A stretch of DNA of 64,000 bases from Hofstenia miamia (lineage: Eukaryota; Xenacoelomorpha; Acoela). Below, in pieces: positions 37,501-49,025 of the stretch; positions within the stretch are counted from its first letter, which is position 1, and each line of letters starts with the position of its first letter. The notes under the pieces are model-generated. The model searched no databases and was not told where the DNA came from. It was given only the letters and a program-made list of their open reading frames with translations. The stretch is from the NCBI GenBank assembly GCA_004352715.1, contig SCFE01000053.1:1508635-1572634 (forward strand). Reading direction: 5' to 3'. Position numbers and translations under genes: made by a program.

Positions 37501-38930
37501 TTTGAGGAGTTAAGATTGCTAAAGTTTGTAGAGGGATACCACAAAAGGCGGCATTTTTGGACTGTTAGTTTTAAAGAAATTTCTTAGACTCAATGAATGC
37601 TGAAAATCAAATTATTATCTTTGTATTTAGGAATAATTTTGCATTTATATTTCTTTTAAATCTTCAGTTTTTAGTATCCTACTTCGTTGTATGTATTATC
37701 ATTTTTATGTAAATGTACACATGTAAATTAAAAATATTTTATGATTGTTTTAGCAGACTTGTAAATTCGTGCAACATGTGCAGGAAGTAAGTCAACTAAT
37801 AAATCTATTAAAGACTCATAGTAATGCGGGCAGGTTGGCCAGTGTGTAACAGCACAGCTTGTTTATCATAGGTTAAGCAGATATGACTATAGTAATGAAT
37901 TGGATTAACTAAGCTAAAATGGGAGGAAGTACTCTAGAACTTTCTTTGGCAGTTTTATGGGATATCTGGTAGTCCAAAATGAAACCTCTAAGGAACATCA
38001 AGGTCTTGGTTGCAAAATTCCTAGTACAAGGAATAGTATTGGTAACAAGCTATGATAAGGCAAATGCCTCAGTTCCCCACAAATTTAAATTGGACAAAGA
38101 GCAGTAAGAAAAGCGGACCCGAAGAGCATTTGAGTGTTACAGAAGAAGCAGGCCAGATGAGAAGAGCCTAGGCGTAATTTAAAGGCTTTGAAACACCAAA
38201 TAGGCTGTAATTTTTTGCATGATGTGCAAAATAGAAATATAGCAATTTGCCAGTGAATATCATTGAAATCGTGAGAACAGAAATTAAGTACGATTTTCAA
38301 AGGAGATATCATTAATTTGATTACTACTTGAAATTAATTTATGCGTGAACCATGAGAATTTTTTCAACACTTGTAATTTAATGTAGTCATATTAAGAAAT
38401 TGACGAAATTTGAGATGACGTAAAATGTCGTTCATTTAATTGCGCTCCAAGCACTTCAATTAATTTTACACGTAATGTTAATTATTTAGTTCTTGCGGTA
38501 TTGCTAAACTATACTAAAGTAGATTCTAGCACATCATCATCTTCTGATTGAACATTGGTAGGTAATGCTTTTTAAAAATACAATGTTTCACAAAAATCAG
38601 CTTTGTTTATATAAAAATTCATTTTGGGCATCAACGCTGCTCACCCTTTTTGATTAGTTTCAAAATACATAACATTTTCATTGAAAAAATTTTGTCTCCT
38701 TAATTTGTGTGAAGATCTATGCAGGGGTTTAATCAATTTGTATATCTTCTAAATATTTCACGGTAAACGTTGATGAAAACATAAATATAGTGCAATTTTG
38801 AGTCATGCATTGGTTCTGTGTGAAAAAGAACCAATAAAGTAAACACGATTCTTGACAAAATACAGAAATATATAAAATGCATTGAAGCAATATACTTATT
38901 TTAATCAAATTTTTTTAAACATGTTTTGAG
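37501..38930. other. AT-rich non-coding sequence
   Basis: Open frame 38085-38312 (minus, 75 codons) is without recognised motifs. Nothing else supported. Confidence 0.55.
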
Positions 38931-39058
38931 CAGGGCTCCCGAAAAGTTGATTACAAACAAAATAATTGTAATTAATTTCAAGTCAGTTAACTTCCGTGAC
39001 TATCAGCTAACAATTAATGGATTGTTTTTACCAGTTAATTGTAATTATTTGCATGTTT

Positions 39059-39421
39059 GAGACACTTGTCAACGAGCCGTAATTTCTAAGGTCGGCTCTG
39101 CTCGGCTCATTTAAGTTTTGAGTAAGTTCGGCTCACCACAGAAAATCTTTCAATGAGGCTCGTTCCAGCTCGGTATTTTTTTTTAAAATATTGTGCTCTC
39201 CGAATTTTTTCAATTCCTCTTCCTATTATTTAATAAACATTTCTAAAATACGATTATAAGTAAGGAATATTTAAAGAAAAAATACGAAAAATCTGCATAA
39301 TCAAATTAACAAGCAGTACGATAAATTTGTTTTACTTAAAAAGGCTCGTTTTGGGCTCGTTTTATATCCAATACTCTGCTCAAGCTCGGCTCGTTAGAAG
39401 CTCGGCTCGTTGACTAGTCTG
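39059..39421 (+). mobile_element. Dispersed repeat R1, copy B
   Basis: The best preserved R1 copy: starts ACTTGTCAACGAGCC (39064) and ends GGCTCGTTGACTAGTCTG, near-perfect inverted ends, with GCTCGGCTCG clusters inside each end and the same AT-rich core as copies A and C. About 360 bp, no coding capacity. Confidence 0.75.
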
Positions 39422-39530
39422 GTTGGAGATGACAGAACTAATTTTATTGGCTTCGAACACACCTTGAGAAATTAAATTCGATTCAGAAATTGGAATTGCA
39501 GACGTTCAGTCGCTATTTGACCATATTGTC

Positions 39531-39752
39531 ATGGACCATTCGGATATGGTCAATTACTTGGAGCCCGATGTTCATATTGTTCATTATAAAGAATTCGAAA
39601 CGGCCGTTTCGAAAATCTGGTTCTGCAACAAACATGAAATTCTTGGATCACCACAAATCATTGTGACCAGAAAATCTCGAGGAATAACTTCTTCTCAAGA
39701 TAAATGCACATTTCAACTCTATGTAACGGGATCAACAATTAATTGCAAATAA
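39531..39752 (+). other. 73-codon open frame of unknown status
   Basis: The translation (for example VNYLEPDVHIVHYKEFETAV) is more protein-like than most short frames here, but I recognise no family. It lies between a nested repeat and the subterminal repeats of the putative hAT-like element, so it could be captured host sequence or element filler. Confidence 0.2.
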
Positions 39753-39888
39753 TTGCAATTAATTGATTTTCTGATAAGCACTATCAATTTAATTGATTGT
39801 TGAACAAATAATTTATTGCTTGCTTGAAAATGATAATTTTCGCAACCCCTTTGGTTTCGAACGGTGCAAATGGTTTCCTCCAGCCCTA

Positions 39889-41063
39889 TTTCCAGTGCAG
39901 TTAATATTTTTTAAATATGATAAGTATTAGCATAAAATATTTGTCCAAATCCTAAGAAAAATAATGTATGTGATGTGTGAATTATTTAGTGAACTACTGT
40001 ATAGCAAACAAAGACACTCATTAGCGACACTATTTACTCGTGGTAAACATCACACGCCTTGCATGCGATGTTATCTAGTCTGAACTGGAATGCTGTAAGA
40101 AATCGAAATGTAATTAATTTCTTGAGCGACGATTTAACAGAGCCCAAAGTAATACTCTAGTCAAAATAATTTCGCTTATGCAGTTGATGTATATAAATAT
40201 CCATAATATTTACATAAATGAACATTTTAATAATTGTGGGGAAGCAATTCCTTAAATTTATTGAAGTAATATTAGTCGTTTGAGTTTTAAATATATAGGT
40301 AAAATTTATGAATGCATGTCTTTGGAAAACTATGGAAATGTCTCACAAGCAAGAATAGTCGTTTACTACATTGGCATAGTCTAGCAAAATAATTAACTGT
40401 AAGCTAATAAACCCACAGAAAATAATAAGTTTTTCGAACAATCAGAGTATGTTTATGTTTTTTCACTGAAAATATTTTTAGACAACAGTTCCGCGCCATA
40501 CCAATGCTAAGAGCAGTGGTGAAGACAGTTGTCGTCCCTTGGGGAGTTCTGAGCTATTATAGGGAGACCTTCAAATAGTTACCACCTATCAACTTCTGAC
40601 TCCGAATTTCCAGTGAGAGTGGGTGAAAAACGGACTTCTCCCATTATAAATGCGATAGGGGCAAATAAAACTACCAAATTCATTACAACTACTACTTCTT
40701 ACTTACATTATATGAATAACGCACGCGTCATTGAATAGGTTTTTGTGATAATTCAATTGGGACCGAAACTTGAGGTGGCGTCAATTGCCGAGCATATTGT
40801 TGAAACTATTGTTGGTACATTGATAGGCTTGTCCATGGAGCCCCATGGATCTCTATAGCACTAAAATACAAATTATGTGACAAGCCTCGCTTTGGAAGAG
40901 CACATATTGTCTGATAAATTGAAATCTTTGATGAACAGGATACTAGGTATTGAAGTGATTTCTGGTGGTCAAATATTACATTTTGACACTATGAGTATTT
41001 GACAAAATTGATATACTCACTTTGTAATTTTGGAATAAAATGTCCAATATAGGAGGTTATGCA
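39889..41063. other. AT-rich non-coding sequence
   Basis: No coding frame of note. A less AT-rich patch at about 40480-40570 (CAGTGGTGAAGACAG) could be an old element end. Confidence 0.5.
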
Positions 41064-41110
41064 CAGTGGCGTACCCAGGGGGGGACATGGTGGAATGTCC
41101 CCCCGTCAGG
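41064..41110 (+). mobile_element. Terminus of the same hAT-like family as 3412
   Basis: CAGTGGCGTACCCAGGGGGG, then ACATGGTGGAATGTCCCCCC. Better preserved than the copy at 3412. The far end was not identified. Confidence 0.5.
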
Positions 41111-41673
41111 TTTCCAAATTTAATTTTGACTGGGTTCTTTACATTTTACAGTGTACATAATTTGGCACATTTTATTTGCACTGTTAACCCTAAAATATGC
41201 ATGCTTTTTCTATCTTGATTTGGTAAATTTTTTCACTTTGTTGAATGTTTTTCATTTTTGGAGATGCCTTGTTTTGTCATTGGGAGCCATAGACTCATCA
41301 TGACCATGCCTCTGATTAATAATCTCAAGCCATCAATGTTATGCAAAAAAATTATCATTCCACGCATGAATATTCATACTGCAACAACAAATGACGTGTC
41401 AACTAAATTGTAAAGCATTTCATCGAAGAAGGATAAATTATAACGCATAGCAGAATCTAAGGGAATCATTCTAAGATATGAAACCCCATAGAAGGTTTAA
41501 AGTAATTATGAGTAAGATGCTTCGTGACGGGAGCTATCCACAATTTTAATACAGCATCACTCAAGCTCGCCATTCTTTGAAATCTACAGTCAAACTGTAA
41601 CTATATTTGTAGAAGTATGCTTCATTTGTGGGAATAACTCTACTTTATGTAATGCCTTGCATGTAGCAAATTC
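41111..41673. other. AT-rich sequence downstream of the element end
   Basis: May be the body of the element starting at 41064, but no second end could be assigned. No coding frame. Confidence 0.4.
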
Positions 41674-42729
41674 AAATTCATATTAATAGCATATTAGTAT
41701 TAATATTAATAATAATTATAGTTATTATATAAAATGTAGGTGGTATGCCTATTTTACTTCGGCTTAGCATTTAATAAGTCAGACATTGTCCTGACCAAAT
41801 TTTATTGTTTTCTTACCCCTTTTCAACATGACTATTGATTTTTATTTCTAATCAGCAACATATATACATACAGGCACTCTACCCAAGCTTCTATTCACAT
41901 TTAAATCTGTACAGTACCCTTAAGGAAAATAAATTTTAATACCACATTCGCTAAATGAAGCTTAACATTACCAAATACAAAACATTTCATATTTTCTACT
42001 TCATTTTGTAAACCAACGTATTGAGTTTTAGCAGTAACATTGACATTCTATGAATAAAGCTATTTTGCTTTTAAAATTTCAATGAAATCACATTGACCTT
42101 AACGGCAAAGCGGCAAAATAGTTGAATGAGTTTAATTTGTTTCTAAAATCTGGGATATTTTTAATATATATATATATATATAGTTATGCTAGTTATATTG
42201 TAAATTCGTTTTTCACAATGAAACTATAAATTGTCTTATCTAGATAAGATGTCATTGGGTCCGTCATTAAGTTAAAATTTGGCAAATTTTAAAATTGATT
42301 TAATGAAGAAAATGCCTTTAAGCTGTGAAAGTGATTATTTTCGATATGTTAATGACATTTTTGTTGCATTTGATTTAAAGGACAATAAAAAATAGTCTTA
42401 CATACTTTAGTGATTGTGTTTCAGAAATAAAATTTGGTGTACAACATGAAAAAAGAAAAATCTTTTAAATTTTTTGATGCCACAGCTACTAAATAACGAG
42501 AAATGGTGTAGAAATGTTGCAGAAAAACTGCTAAATTTGGAATTTCGTGAAATATCCAAAGCTTCAGTGAACTTAGTGATTGCATGAAGCTATTTAATTT
42601 GCGGGGAGGTAGCTTGCTAAATTTTTAGAATTTGTATATTTCTAGTATATACATAAGGAGTCTAGATGCATTAGAAATTCCTCAAAAGCAATTTCACAAG
42701 TTCACTGAACTTTAAGGATTTAAATAAAA
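41674..42729 (+). repeat. Large duplicated block, copy 2, first part
   Basis: Near-identical to 29644-30699 (offset 12030). It ends at a single N (42730), after which sequence jumps back to an earlier point of the same block. TA run at 42164-42182 is the same length as in copy 1. Confidence 0.92.
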
Positions 42730-42730
42730 N
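42730..42730. other. Single-N join
   Basis: The N joins two overlapping versions of the same sequence: 42518-42729 before it and 42731-about 42950 after it. Confidence 0.95.
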
Positions 42731-43678
42731 TGCAGAAAAACTGCTAAATTTGGAATTTCGTGAAATATCCAAAGCTTCAGTGAACTTAGTGATTGCATAA
42801 ACTATTTAATTTTAGGAGATAGTTTGCTAAGGTTTTAGAATTAGGACTAGGATTTGTATATTTCTAGTATATACATAAAGAGTCTAGATGCATTAAAAAT
42901 TCCTCAAAAGCAATTTCACAAGTTCACTGAACTTTAGGGATTTAAATAAAATTCCTAGTTTAACAATCTTGCTGTGTCATATATACCTTTAGGTTAATAT
43001 TGCGTCACCCATCATGAAAATAATACAGTGGAATGTGATTGACCTAGTATTTGAGTCTTGCGATAAATACGATATTTAACAGCAACCTTAAGCAAAGTTA
43101 TTGGCGATATTATGTTCAAGTTGAAATTTTAATTCTAAAAATATTCATTAAAAGATTACACAATTAAGAAATGAAAAGATAGAAGAAATTTTTACTAAAC
43201 GTTGCCTTTCATAAAATCAGAAATATTTTTAGGAAACAATATCAACGTTTCCAATAAGGAAATGATGTCTTCAAATTATTTTATCAGAAAGGACCCTACA
43301 AATTTTTATTCATATGACTGCCAGAATGTCCAAATTTATACATTGCCGAAAATAGAATACATTTAGAAATTCGCTTAAAAGAGTGCCCTAAGCTAAAGGT
43401 AACATCTACATTTTTTTCACACAGTTATGCACCTAAGGTGAAAATTTTAAAAAAGTTACAAAGTTGATTTCTATAAGTCATTGTAAGAATCTACCATTCA
43501 AGATCTTTCAGAGTTAACTTTAAGCAGTTTGGGCAAACCGCTTTTCCACATTTACAAAAAGTTTTCTCCACGCCTATTAGCAAATTTGAAAATCTTGTGA
43601 AATGGTTACGTCTATTGAGGTACATACTATTAAAGCGTATTGTTGTGGCTGAAGTTGATGAAAAGATTAAGTTTTTTT
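42731..43678 (+). repeat. Large duplicated block, copy 2, diverged second part
   Basis: Corresponds to 30488-31720 but with visible substitutions and indels and with only one of the two 225-bp tandem units. The divergence is higher than in the first part, so this piece is probably a second haplotype or paralogue. Confidence 0.85.
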
Positions 43679-43760
43679 TTGAAAAACATTTAAATTCTCT
43701 TCATACCTAATATTCATGTGTTTACAAGGTTTTGAGCCAATGGAAACAACAAAGAACTTT
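43500..43760 (+). repeat. Dispersed repeat R3, copy 2
   Basis: Same landmarks as the copy at 31545, here continuing beyond the point where that copy meets the gap: GAAAAACATTTAAATTCTC, then CATACCTAATATTCATGTG and TTTGAGCCAATGGAAAC. Confidence 0.7.
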
Positions 43761-43781
43761 AACTATTTCTTGATATGTGCA

Positions 43782-44873
43782 AGGATATTCCAAACCCAAT
43801 GAGGCATGACGAACGCAATGTCAGAGTTCTTGGTGCTTTCTTAATATATATAAAAACGTACAAATCAGTTTATTCTTGCATTATAATTTAAACTTTGATA
43901 ATGACAATTAGATAAATCTAAAACTGGAGAAGACGTATTGGAATACCACATTTCTGTCACTCCCATCTCAGAACATTGAATTTAATATAAATTCATACTT
44001 AATATTTGAAACTTCTGTGTGCTTTATTGTTAAGAATGTGCAAAAATTCCTAAGTATTTTACTTAGACTTTTATTTTCAAGTTATTATTTAGACGATCTA
44101 TATAATTCTAAAAACTGTCTGATTAAAAATTCATTGTAAGTAAATTATTATAATTGTTAATGCTCTGCCCAGACATTTGTAAATTCTAAAAAAATTTTAG
44201 CACCATTTTTAAAGAGGATATTGTTATTTATTCGGTGGAACATAATGTAACAACATTGATTGCTAATATACGTTGAATTTCTTTCTATCTACAGTTATAT
44301 TGTTTCAGTAAATTATTAAACCATCGTTCTTTGTTGATTTGAATCAGAATTAGTTAGCGTCTCTAATTTTACAATTAAATGAAATTTACATAAACGAAAT
44401 TGTATATAAATTTATGACAGTCATAAAAATATATAATTTATATGGATCATTATAAAACCTATCCACTTTTACAATCTGCAATTATGCTGTATCGAAAAAC
44501 GAACCAACATAAACATTACGTCCTCGTATAAGTTATGAAATAGAGACATTTAAAATTGAAATAAATCCATTTATTCCAGATGGAAGGCGGTAAATTCAGA
44601 AAACATGTGTATATGTGAATTCATCCGAAACAGTTATTGCTAAGTATAATTGCTAAGGAACTTACAGTAAGAAGACAAACACCGCAATTGATAAATATTA
44701 GCAAAGTGTTTACTTAGCTTTAACTAGTTTAAAATCAACGACTGCACTTTGCTATTTGCAGAAAAATAATTATCAAATTCTAACCAAATATATTTATTCT
44801 AATTTTTTGATTTCCAATTTTAGATATAAAGGTTTTCTTCCAGCATTTATATATATATATATATATATATATA
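43782..44873 (+). repeat. 1.09-kb duplication, first copy
   Basis: Matches 44876-45965 at an offset of about 1095 bp with only a few differences (for example GACGAACGC versus GACGAGCGC). It ends inside a TA run at a single N. Confidence 0.93.
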
Positions 44874-44874
44874 N
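44848..44874. repeat. (TA)n microsatellite ending at a single-N join
   Basis: TA run 44848-44873, N at 44874. The sequence after the N restarts at the beginning of the 1.09-kb block. Confidence 0.95.
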
Positions 44875-44875
44875 C

Positions 44876-45965
44876 AAAGATATTCCAAACCCAATGAGGC
44901 ATGACGAGCGCAATGTCAGAGTTCTTGGTGCTTTCTTAATATATATAAAAACGTACAAATCAGTTTATTCTTGCATTATAATTTAAACTTTGATAATGAC
45001 AATTAGATAAATCTAAAACTGGAGAAGACGTATTGGAATACCACATTTCTGTCACTCCCCATCTCAGAACATTGAATTTAATATAAATTCATACTTAATA
45101 TTTGAAACCTCTGTGTGCTTTATTGTTAAGAATGTGCAAAAATTCCTAAGTATTTTACTTAGACTTTTATTTTCAAGTTATTATTTAGACGATCTATATA
45201 ATTCTAAAAACTGTCTGATTAAAAATTCATTGTAAGTAAATTATTATAATTGTTAATGCTCTGCCCAGACATTTGCAAATTCAAAAAAAAATTAGCACCA
45301 TTTTTAAAGAGGATATTGTTATTTATTCGGTGGAACATAATGTAACAACATTGATTGCTAATATACGTTGAATTTCTTTCTATCTACAGTTATATTGTTT
45401 CAGTAAATTATTAAACCATCGTTCTTTGTTGATTTGAATCAGAATTAGTTAGCGTCTCTAATTTTACAATTAAATGAAATTTACATAAACGAAATTGTAT
45501 ATAAATTTATGACAGTCATAAAAATATATAATTTATATGGATCATTATAAAACCTATCCACTTTTACAATCTGCAATTATGCTGTATCGAAAAACGAACC
45601 AACATAAACATTACGTCCTCGTATAAGTTATGAAATAGAGACATTTAAAATTGAAATAAATCCATTTATTCCAGATGGAAGGCGGTAAATTCAGAAAACA
45701 TGTGTATATGTGAATTCATCCGAAACAGTTATTGCTAAGTATAATTGCTAAGGAACTTACAGTAAGAAGACAAACACCGCAATTGATAAATATTAGCAAA
45801 GTGTTTACTTAGCTTTAACTAGTTTAAAATCAACGACTGCACTTTGCTATTTGCAGAAAAATAATTATCAAATTCTAACCAAATATATTTATTCTAATTT
45901 TTTGATTTCCAATTTTAGATATAAAGGTTTTCTTCCAGCATTTATATATATATATATATATATAT
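44876..45965 (+). repeat. 1.09-kb duplication, second copy
   Basis: Near-identical to 43782-44873, ending in a TA run (45943-45965) that continues into unique sequence. The small differences fit allelic variation. Confidence 0.93.
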
Positions 45966-46097
45966 GATTGATGGATTCGAAGAGGTATGTATACCCTTTT
46001 TCTTGTCATGTTTTTGTCTTTACACACAACTCACAAGAAATTCAATTTTCTATTTTGAAAAATACTATTTGATTACATTATACATTATGCTCGACGG

Positions 46098-46133
<36 letters not shown>

Positions 46134-46481
46134 TAGGAATTATAAAGAACCCGTTTCACTTCACATGATATTGACATAATAGATCTCTGCAATGGATAGA
46201 TTTTGGATTCATGTAAATTTGTTACTCTTAACTTAAGTTAACATATCGCTCAATTAAAATATCAGGATTTCCTCATGCCCAACTCAATTTATCTATAAGA
46301 TTGAAGGTCTCATTCTACAGCTACGCTCAACATAATATTATAAGATCAAATGTGAGACATTGAATGTTTTTAGAAAGCTTTTAGAAAGATAATGGGTAGC
46401 CACTATTGTTCACCATTGTAAATGCAATAATTATGGGATAGTAAAAAATATTTTATCATTTGTTCATATTATTTAATTATA
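45966..46481. other. AT-rich sequence with a TA microsatellite
   Basis: TA run at 46101-46130. A 71-codon plus frame (45964-46179) is mostly encoded by the microsatellite and flanks and is not credible. Confidence 0.6.
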
Positions 46482-47755
46482 CTGGTTGGCAAATTATTTC
46501 GTACCATTCTTAATCATGTATTTGTTGAAAATTGATAAAAATTGTATCAAAACGTTTCGTATCGCTGCACAAATAGTTTCATAGGGAAAAACCAAAGCTA
46601 GTAGGGAATTTCCTTTTTTCTGCAAAACTAAAGATATTCTACGGGGAATGGAGTCATATAACTTAAGTCGATGCCTTGGAGATTCAAGTCTATTACAGCC
46701 CGATCGATTCTCTGTCCAAGTTCTCTCAGATCAGATTTTTTGGCTGTGGTCCATTGTACACTTTTTTGGAGATCATGGACCACACGTTCTCCATTATGTT
46801 AGGGTTAGGTCTGCGACTGGGCCACCTCCAAAACTGATACCCCTCGCTTCTCAAAAATTTTCATCGATGAAGCGGACACGTGAATACTGCAATTGTCCTG
46901 CTGGAACACCAAATCGTCCACCATCATGTCAAATAGCAAGGGCAGGGCAAAGGAGGATAATAGTCATTGGTAAGCTGCGGAATTTATGTTCCCTTTCACC
47001 CTTGTGACAAATAATTCCGCTTGGAAAAATCATGTCCCAAATCATGATTCCATCCCCACCGCCTTTTCGCCGATTTCGCTTTGGAACTTCATTCTTGGCT
47101 TGAAATGAGCCCCAAAAATCTGGTCCATCCAGGTTGAATTTCTTCTCGTCGAAAAAAACCACTTTCCCCAATCCACACGGGTCGCGATCCAGTGAGTGCA
47201 AATATTCACCCTCTCTTTCTTGTGGTTTTGCTGTAGAATTAATTGCTTTGTTGAATTTTTGTATTTGAGGCCCATCTTCTTCAAGATCCGGCAAACGGTG
47301 CTCCGAGAGGCAGTAAAAAGCCAGTTGCCGATGATTTTTCGCGAATTTACCGTCTGTCCCGATCCCTTCAGATGGGATATTTCGGTCTTAATCGAGTATT
47401 TTTCTCGTTTTGAGATGGCGGGTTTCTTCCCAGGTTTCTTCTTTACTTTCTCATAGTTGTTTTGACCATATACTGCACGGAGGATTTGCTGAGATTGAAT
47501 GCTTTGGCAATCCGTTGGTAAGACTATCCACTGGCATATTTCTCCTTAACAAGATTTATAATCTCCTTCGAATGCATTTGAATACACGTAAAAATGCTTC
47601 AAAAAACCGATGCGAAAATCTGAAAAGTCTAGATGAACTTCACGACGCGTGGAAAGGCAAAAAGCAAAGTGGTACGAAACGTTTTGCTACGATTTTTAAT
47701 TGACCTTCCCGATTTGTATATTTAAGACTGGTAGGAATTAATTTGACAACCAGCG
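46482..47755 (-). mobile_element. Complete but inactive Tc1-like transposon, 1.27 kb
   Basis: The left end reads CTGGTTGGCAAATTATTTC and the right end, on the minus strand, CGCTGGTTGTCAAATTAATTC. The inverted repeats continue with gaps for about 75 bp and share the inner motif CAAAACGTTTCGTA. TA dinucleotides flank both ends (46480-46481 and 47756-47757), as expected from Tc1/mariner insertion. Length is typical of Tc1 elements. It holds one transposase pseudogene on the minus strand. Confidence 0.9.
46632..47577 (-). pseudogene. Tc1-like transposase pseudogene (DD34E)
   Basis: Cut-and-paste DNA transposase read on the minus strand from an ATG at 47577. First helix-turn-helix: HSKEIINLVKEKYASG, a stop, then SYQRIAKAFNLSKSSVQYMV. 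A basic linker (KKKPGKKPAISKREK) and a second helix-turn-helix ending STVCRILKKMGLKY follow. The catalytic domain contains VVFFDEKKFNLDGPDFW (first Asp, codon at 47148-47150), GGGDGIMIWDMIFPSG, VFQQDNCSIHVSASSMK (second Asp, 46895-46897) and MENVWSMISKKVYNGPQP (Glu, 46789-46791). The second Asp and the Glu are 106 bases apart, that is 34 residues between them plus one extra base, which supports DD34E. At least two in-frame stops and three or more frameshifts (around 47460, 46928 and 46795) make it non-functional. I know this style of Tc1 protein from crustaceans and other invertebrates, but that is from memory. Confidence 0.9.
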
Positions 47756-47757
47756 TA

Positions 47758-48911
47758 TTTTTTATCTACTTCTAAATCAATTTATTACTTCCATTTACCT
47801 TAATATTAGGTCGTTCATGTATTTTGAGGGTTAAAAATACTATACTGTATACCTGCATCGCAAAATAATGATATTTAAAATTTCTGACAAAGCTATTAAA
47901 AATCATAATCAATACATTAGCATAATGCAAAAATAATGTAATTAATCCTCACTTCTAGATCTCTGATCATCAAAGTAAAATTTACGCTCTAAAATTAAAA
48001 TTTATAATTTGTACACAGAAACTATAATTTGTAAAGAAATATTTCAAATTGCTTCAGGTGATTTCAGGTTACGTTTTCTACACACTAATACAAATTCTTA
48101 AAAATTCCAAACAAGTCAATATATATATTTGATGAAGTCAATAGGAAAAATTGCAACGCCTTTCCCTATTTCGAAAACATTAATATAAAAATTTAGTGTG
48201 CGATTGTATTTCTAGACTAATGATGTTTCTCGAAGTGAATAGTTGGAGAGAGACTTGAAATAGCTTCCATTCAATTAAAAACATCGAAAAGCAATTAGCT
48301 AAAAAAACTATTTTAGCTGAAGTGTGACAATATATATATATTACCTAAATAATTTTATTATAATATTGTTGAGGTTTTTATGAGAGAAAAGCATAATTTC
48401 TCAAATAATAATTTCTGACCGAAAACATTGTTATTAGTATTGGTCCAATCATGGTTGACTAAAAGGAAGACCACAGGAATAATGTGTAATCGACTATCTA
48501 TTCTGTTACTGAATTTTCGACTTAAATAATCGACAGATAACAAATCACTTCTTGGAAATCATAAAATGCTCGTTATGAATCTGATCTTATGCAGGTTGCT
48601 ACAAGATCAAATCGATTGAATTCGGAACAAATTGAATCAAATTATTATAATTTGAAATGATATCACTTTGCAAAATGGTAAACATGTATATTGAGAAATT
48701 TTTTGGATGGAATAGTTTTAAACCACTAGTGTTTATTGACACATTAACATACCTCAACTATGACAATCAAAAATAAATTTACTTCACGGGGTACTGCTAA
48801 ATGACACATACTTAGACCTCAGTTATACTTGGTATTATATATATATATATAGCAATTATATAATAATATGATATAGCAATTAAGTGCTACTTTATCAACT
48901 TAATAATAATA
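47758..48911. other. AT-rich non-coding sequence
   Basis: Nothing coding supported; minus frame 48358-48543 is chance-like. A short TA run lies at 48835-48851. Confidence 0.55.
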
Positions 48912-49025
48912 ACATTAACCTTAACCCTAACCCAAGCCATATCCATAATCATAGCTCCAAACGTAACTCTAACCATATTATTAAACCTTACCCAAACCTA
49001 ACCCAAAACATAACTCTAACCTTAA
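48912..49025 (+). repeat. Degenerate CTAACC (telomere-like) tract
   Basis: Repeated variants of AACCTTAACCCTAACCC, AACTCTAACC, CCTTACCCAAACCTAACCC and AACTCTAACC follow each other for about 110 bp. On the other strand this is a degraded GGGTTAG/GGTTAG-type array. It could be an interstitial telomeric remnant or an ordinary C-rich minisatellite. Confidence 0.55.

Larger units (their letters stand above)
38931..39888. mobile_element. Probable hAT-like element carrying a nested R1 copy
   Basis: The left end is CAGGGCTCCCGAAAAG; the right end read on the minus strand is TAGGGCTGGAGGAAA, an imperfect inverted pair. Both subterminal regions contain runs of AATTGCAATTAATTG-like motifs, as in the element at 25520. 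The R1 copy at 39059-39421 sits inside. I do not see an intact 8-bp target duplication, and the last base of the right end does not fit, so boundaries are tentative. Confidence 0.4.

Noticed and set aside
44756-44986. 76-codon frame across a single N
   Set aside because: It crosses an assembly join and is partly encoded by the TA repeat.
46648-47007. 119-codon plus-strand frame
   Set aside because: It is antisense to the Tc1-like transposase, whose motifs are clear on the minus strand.
47196-47703. Plus-strand frames of 86 and 97 codons
   Set aside because: Antisense to the N-terminal helix-turn-helix part of the Tc1-like transposase.
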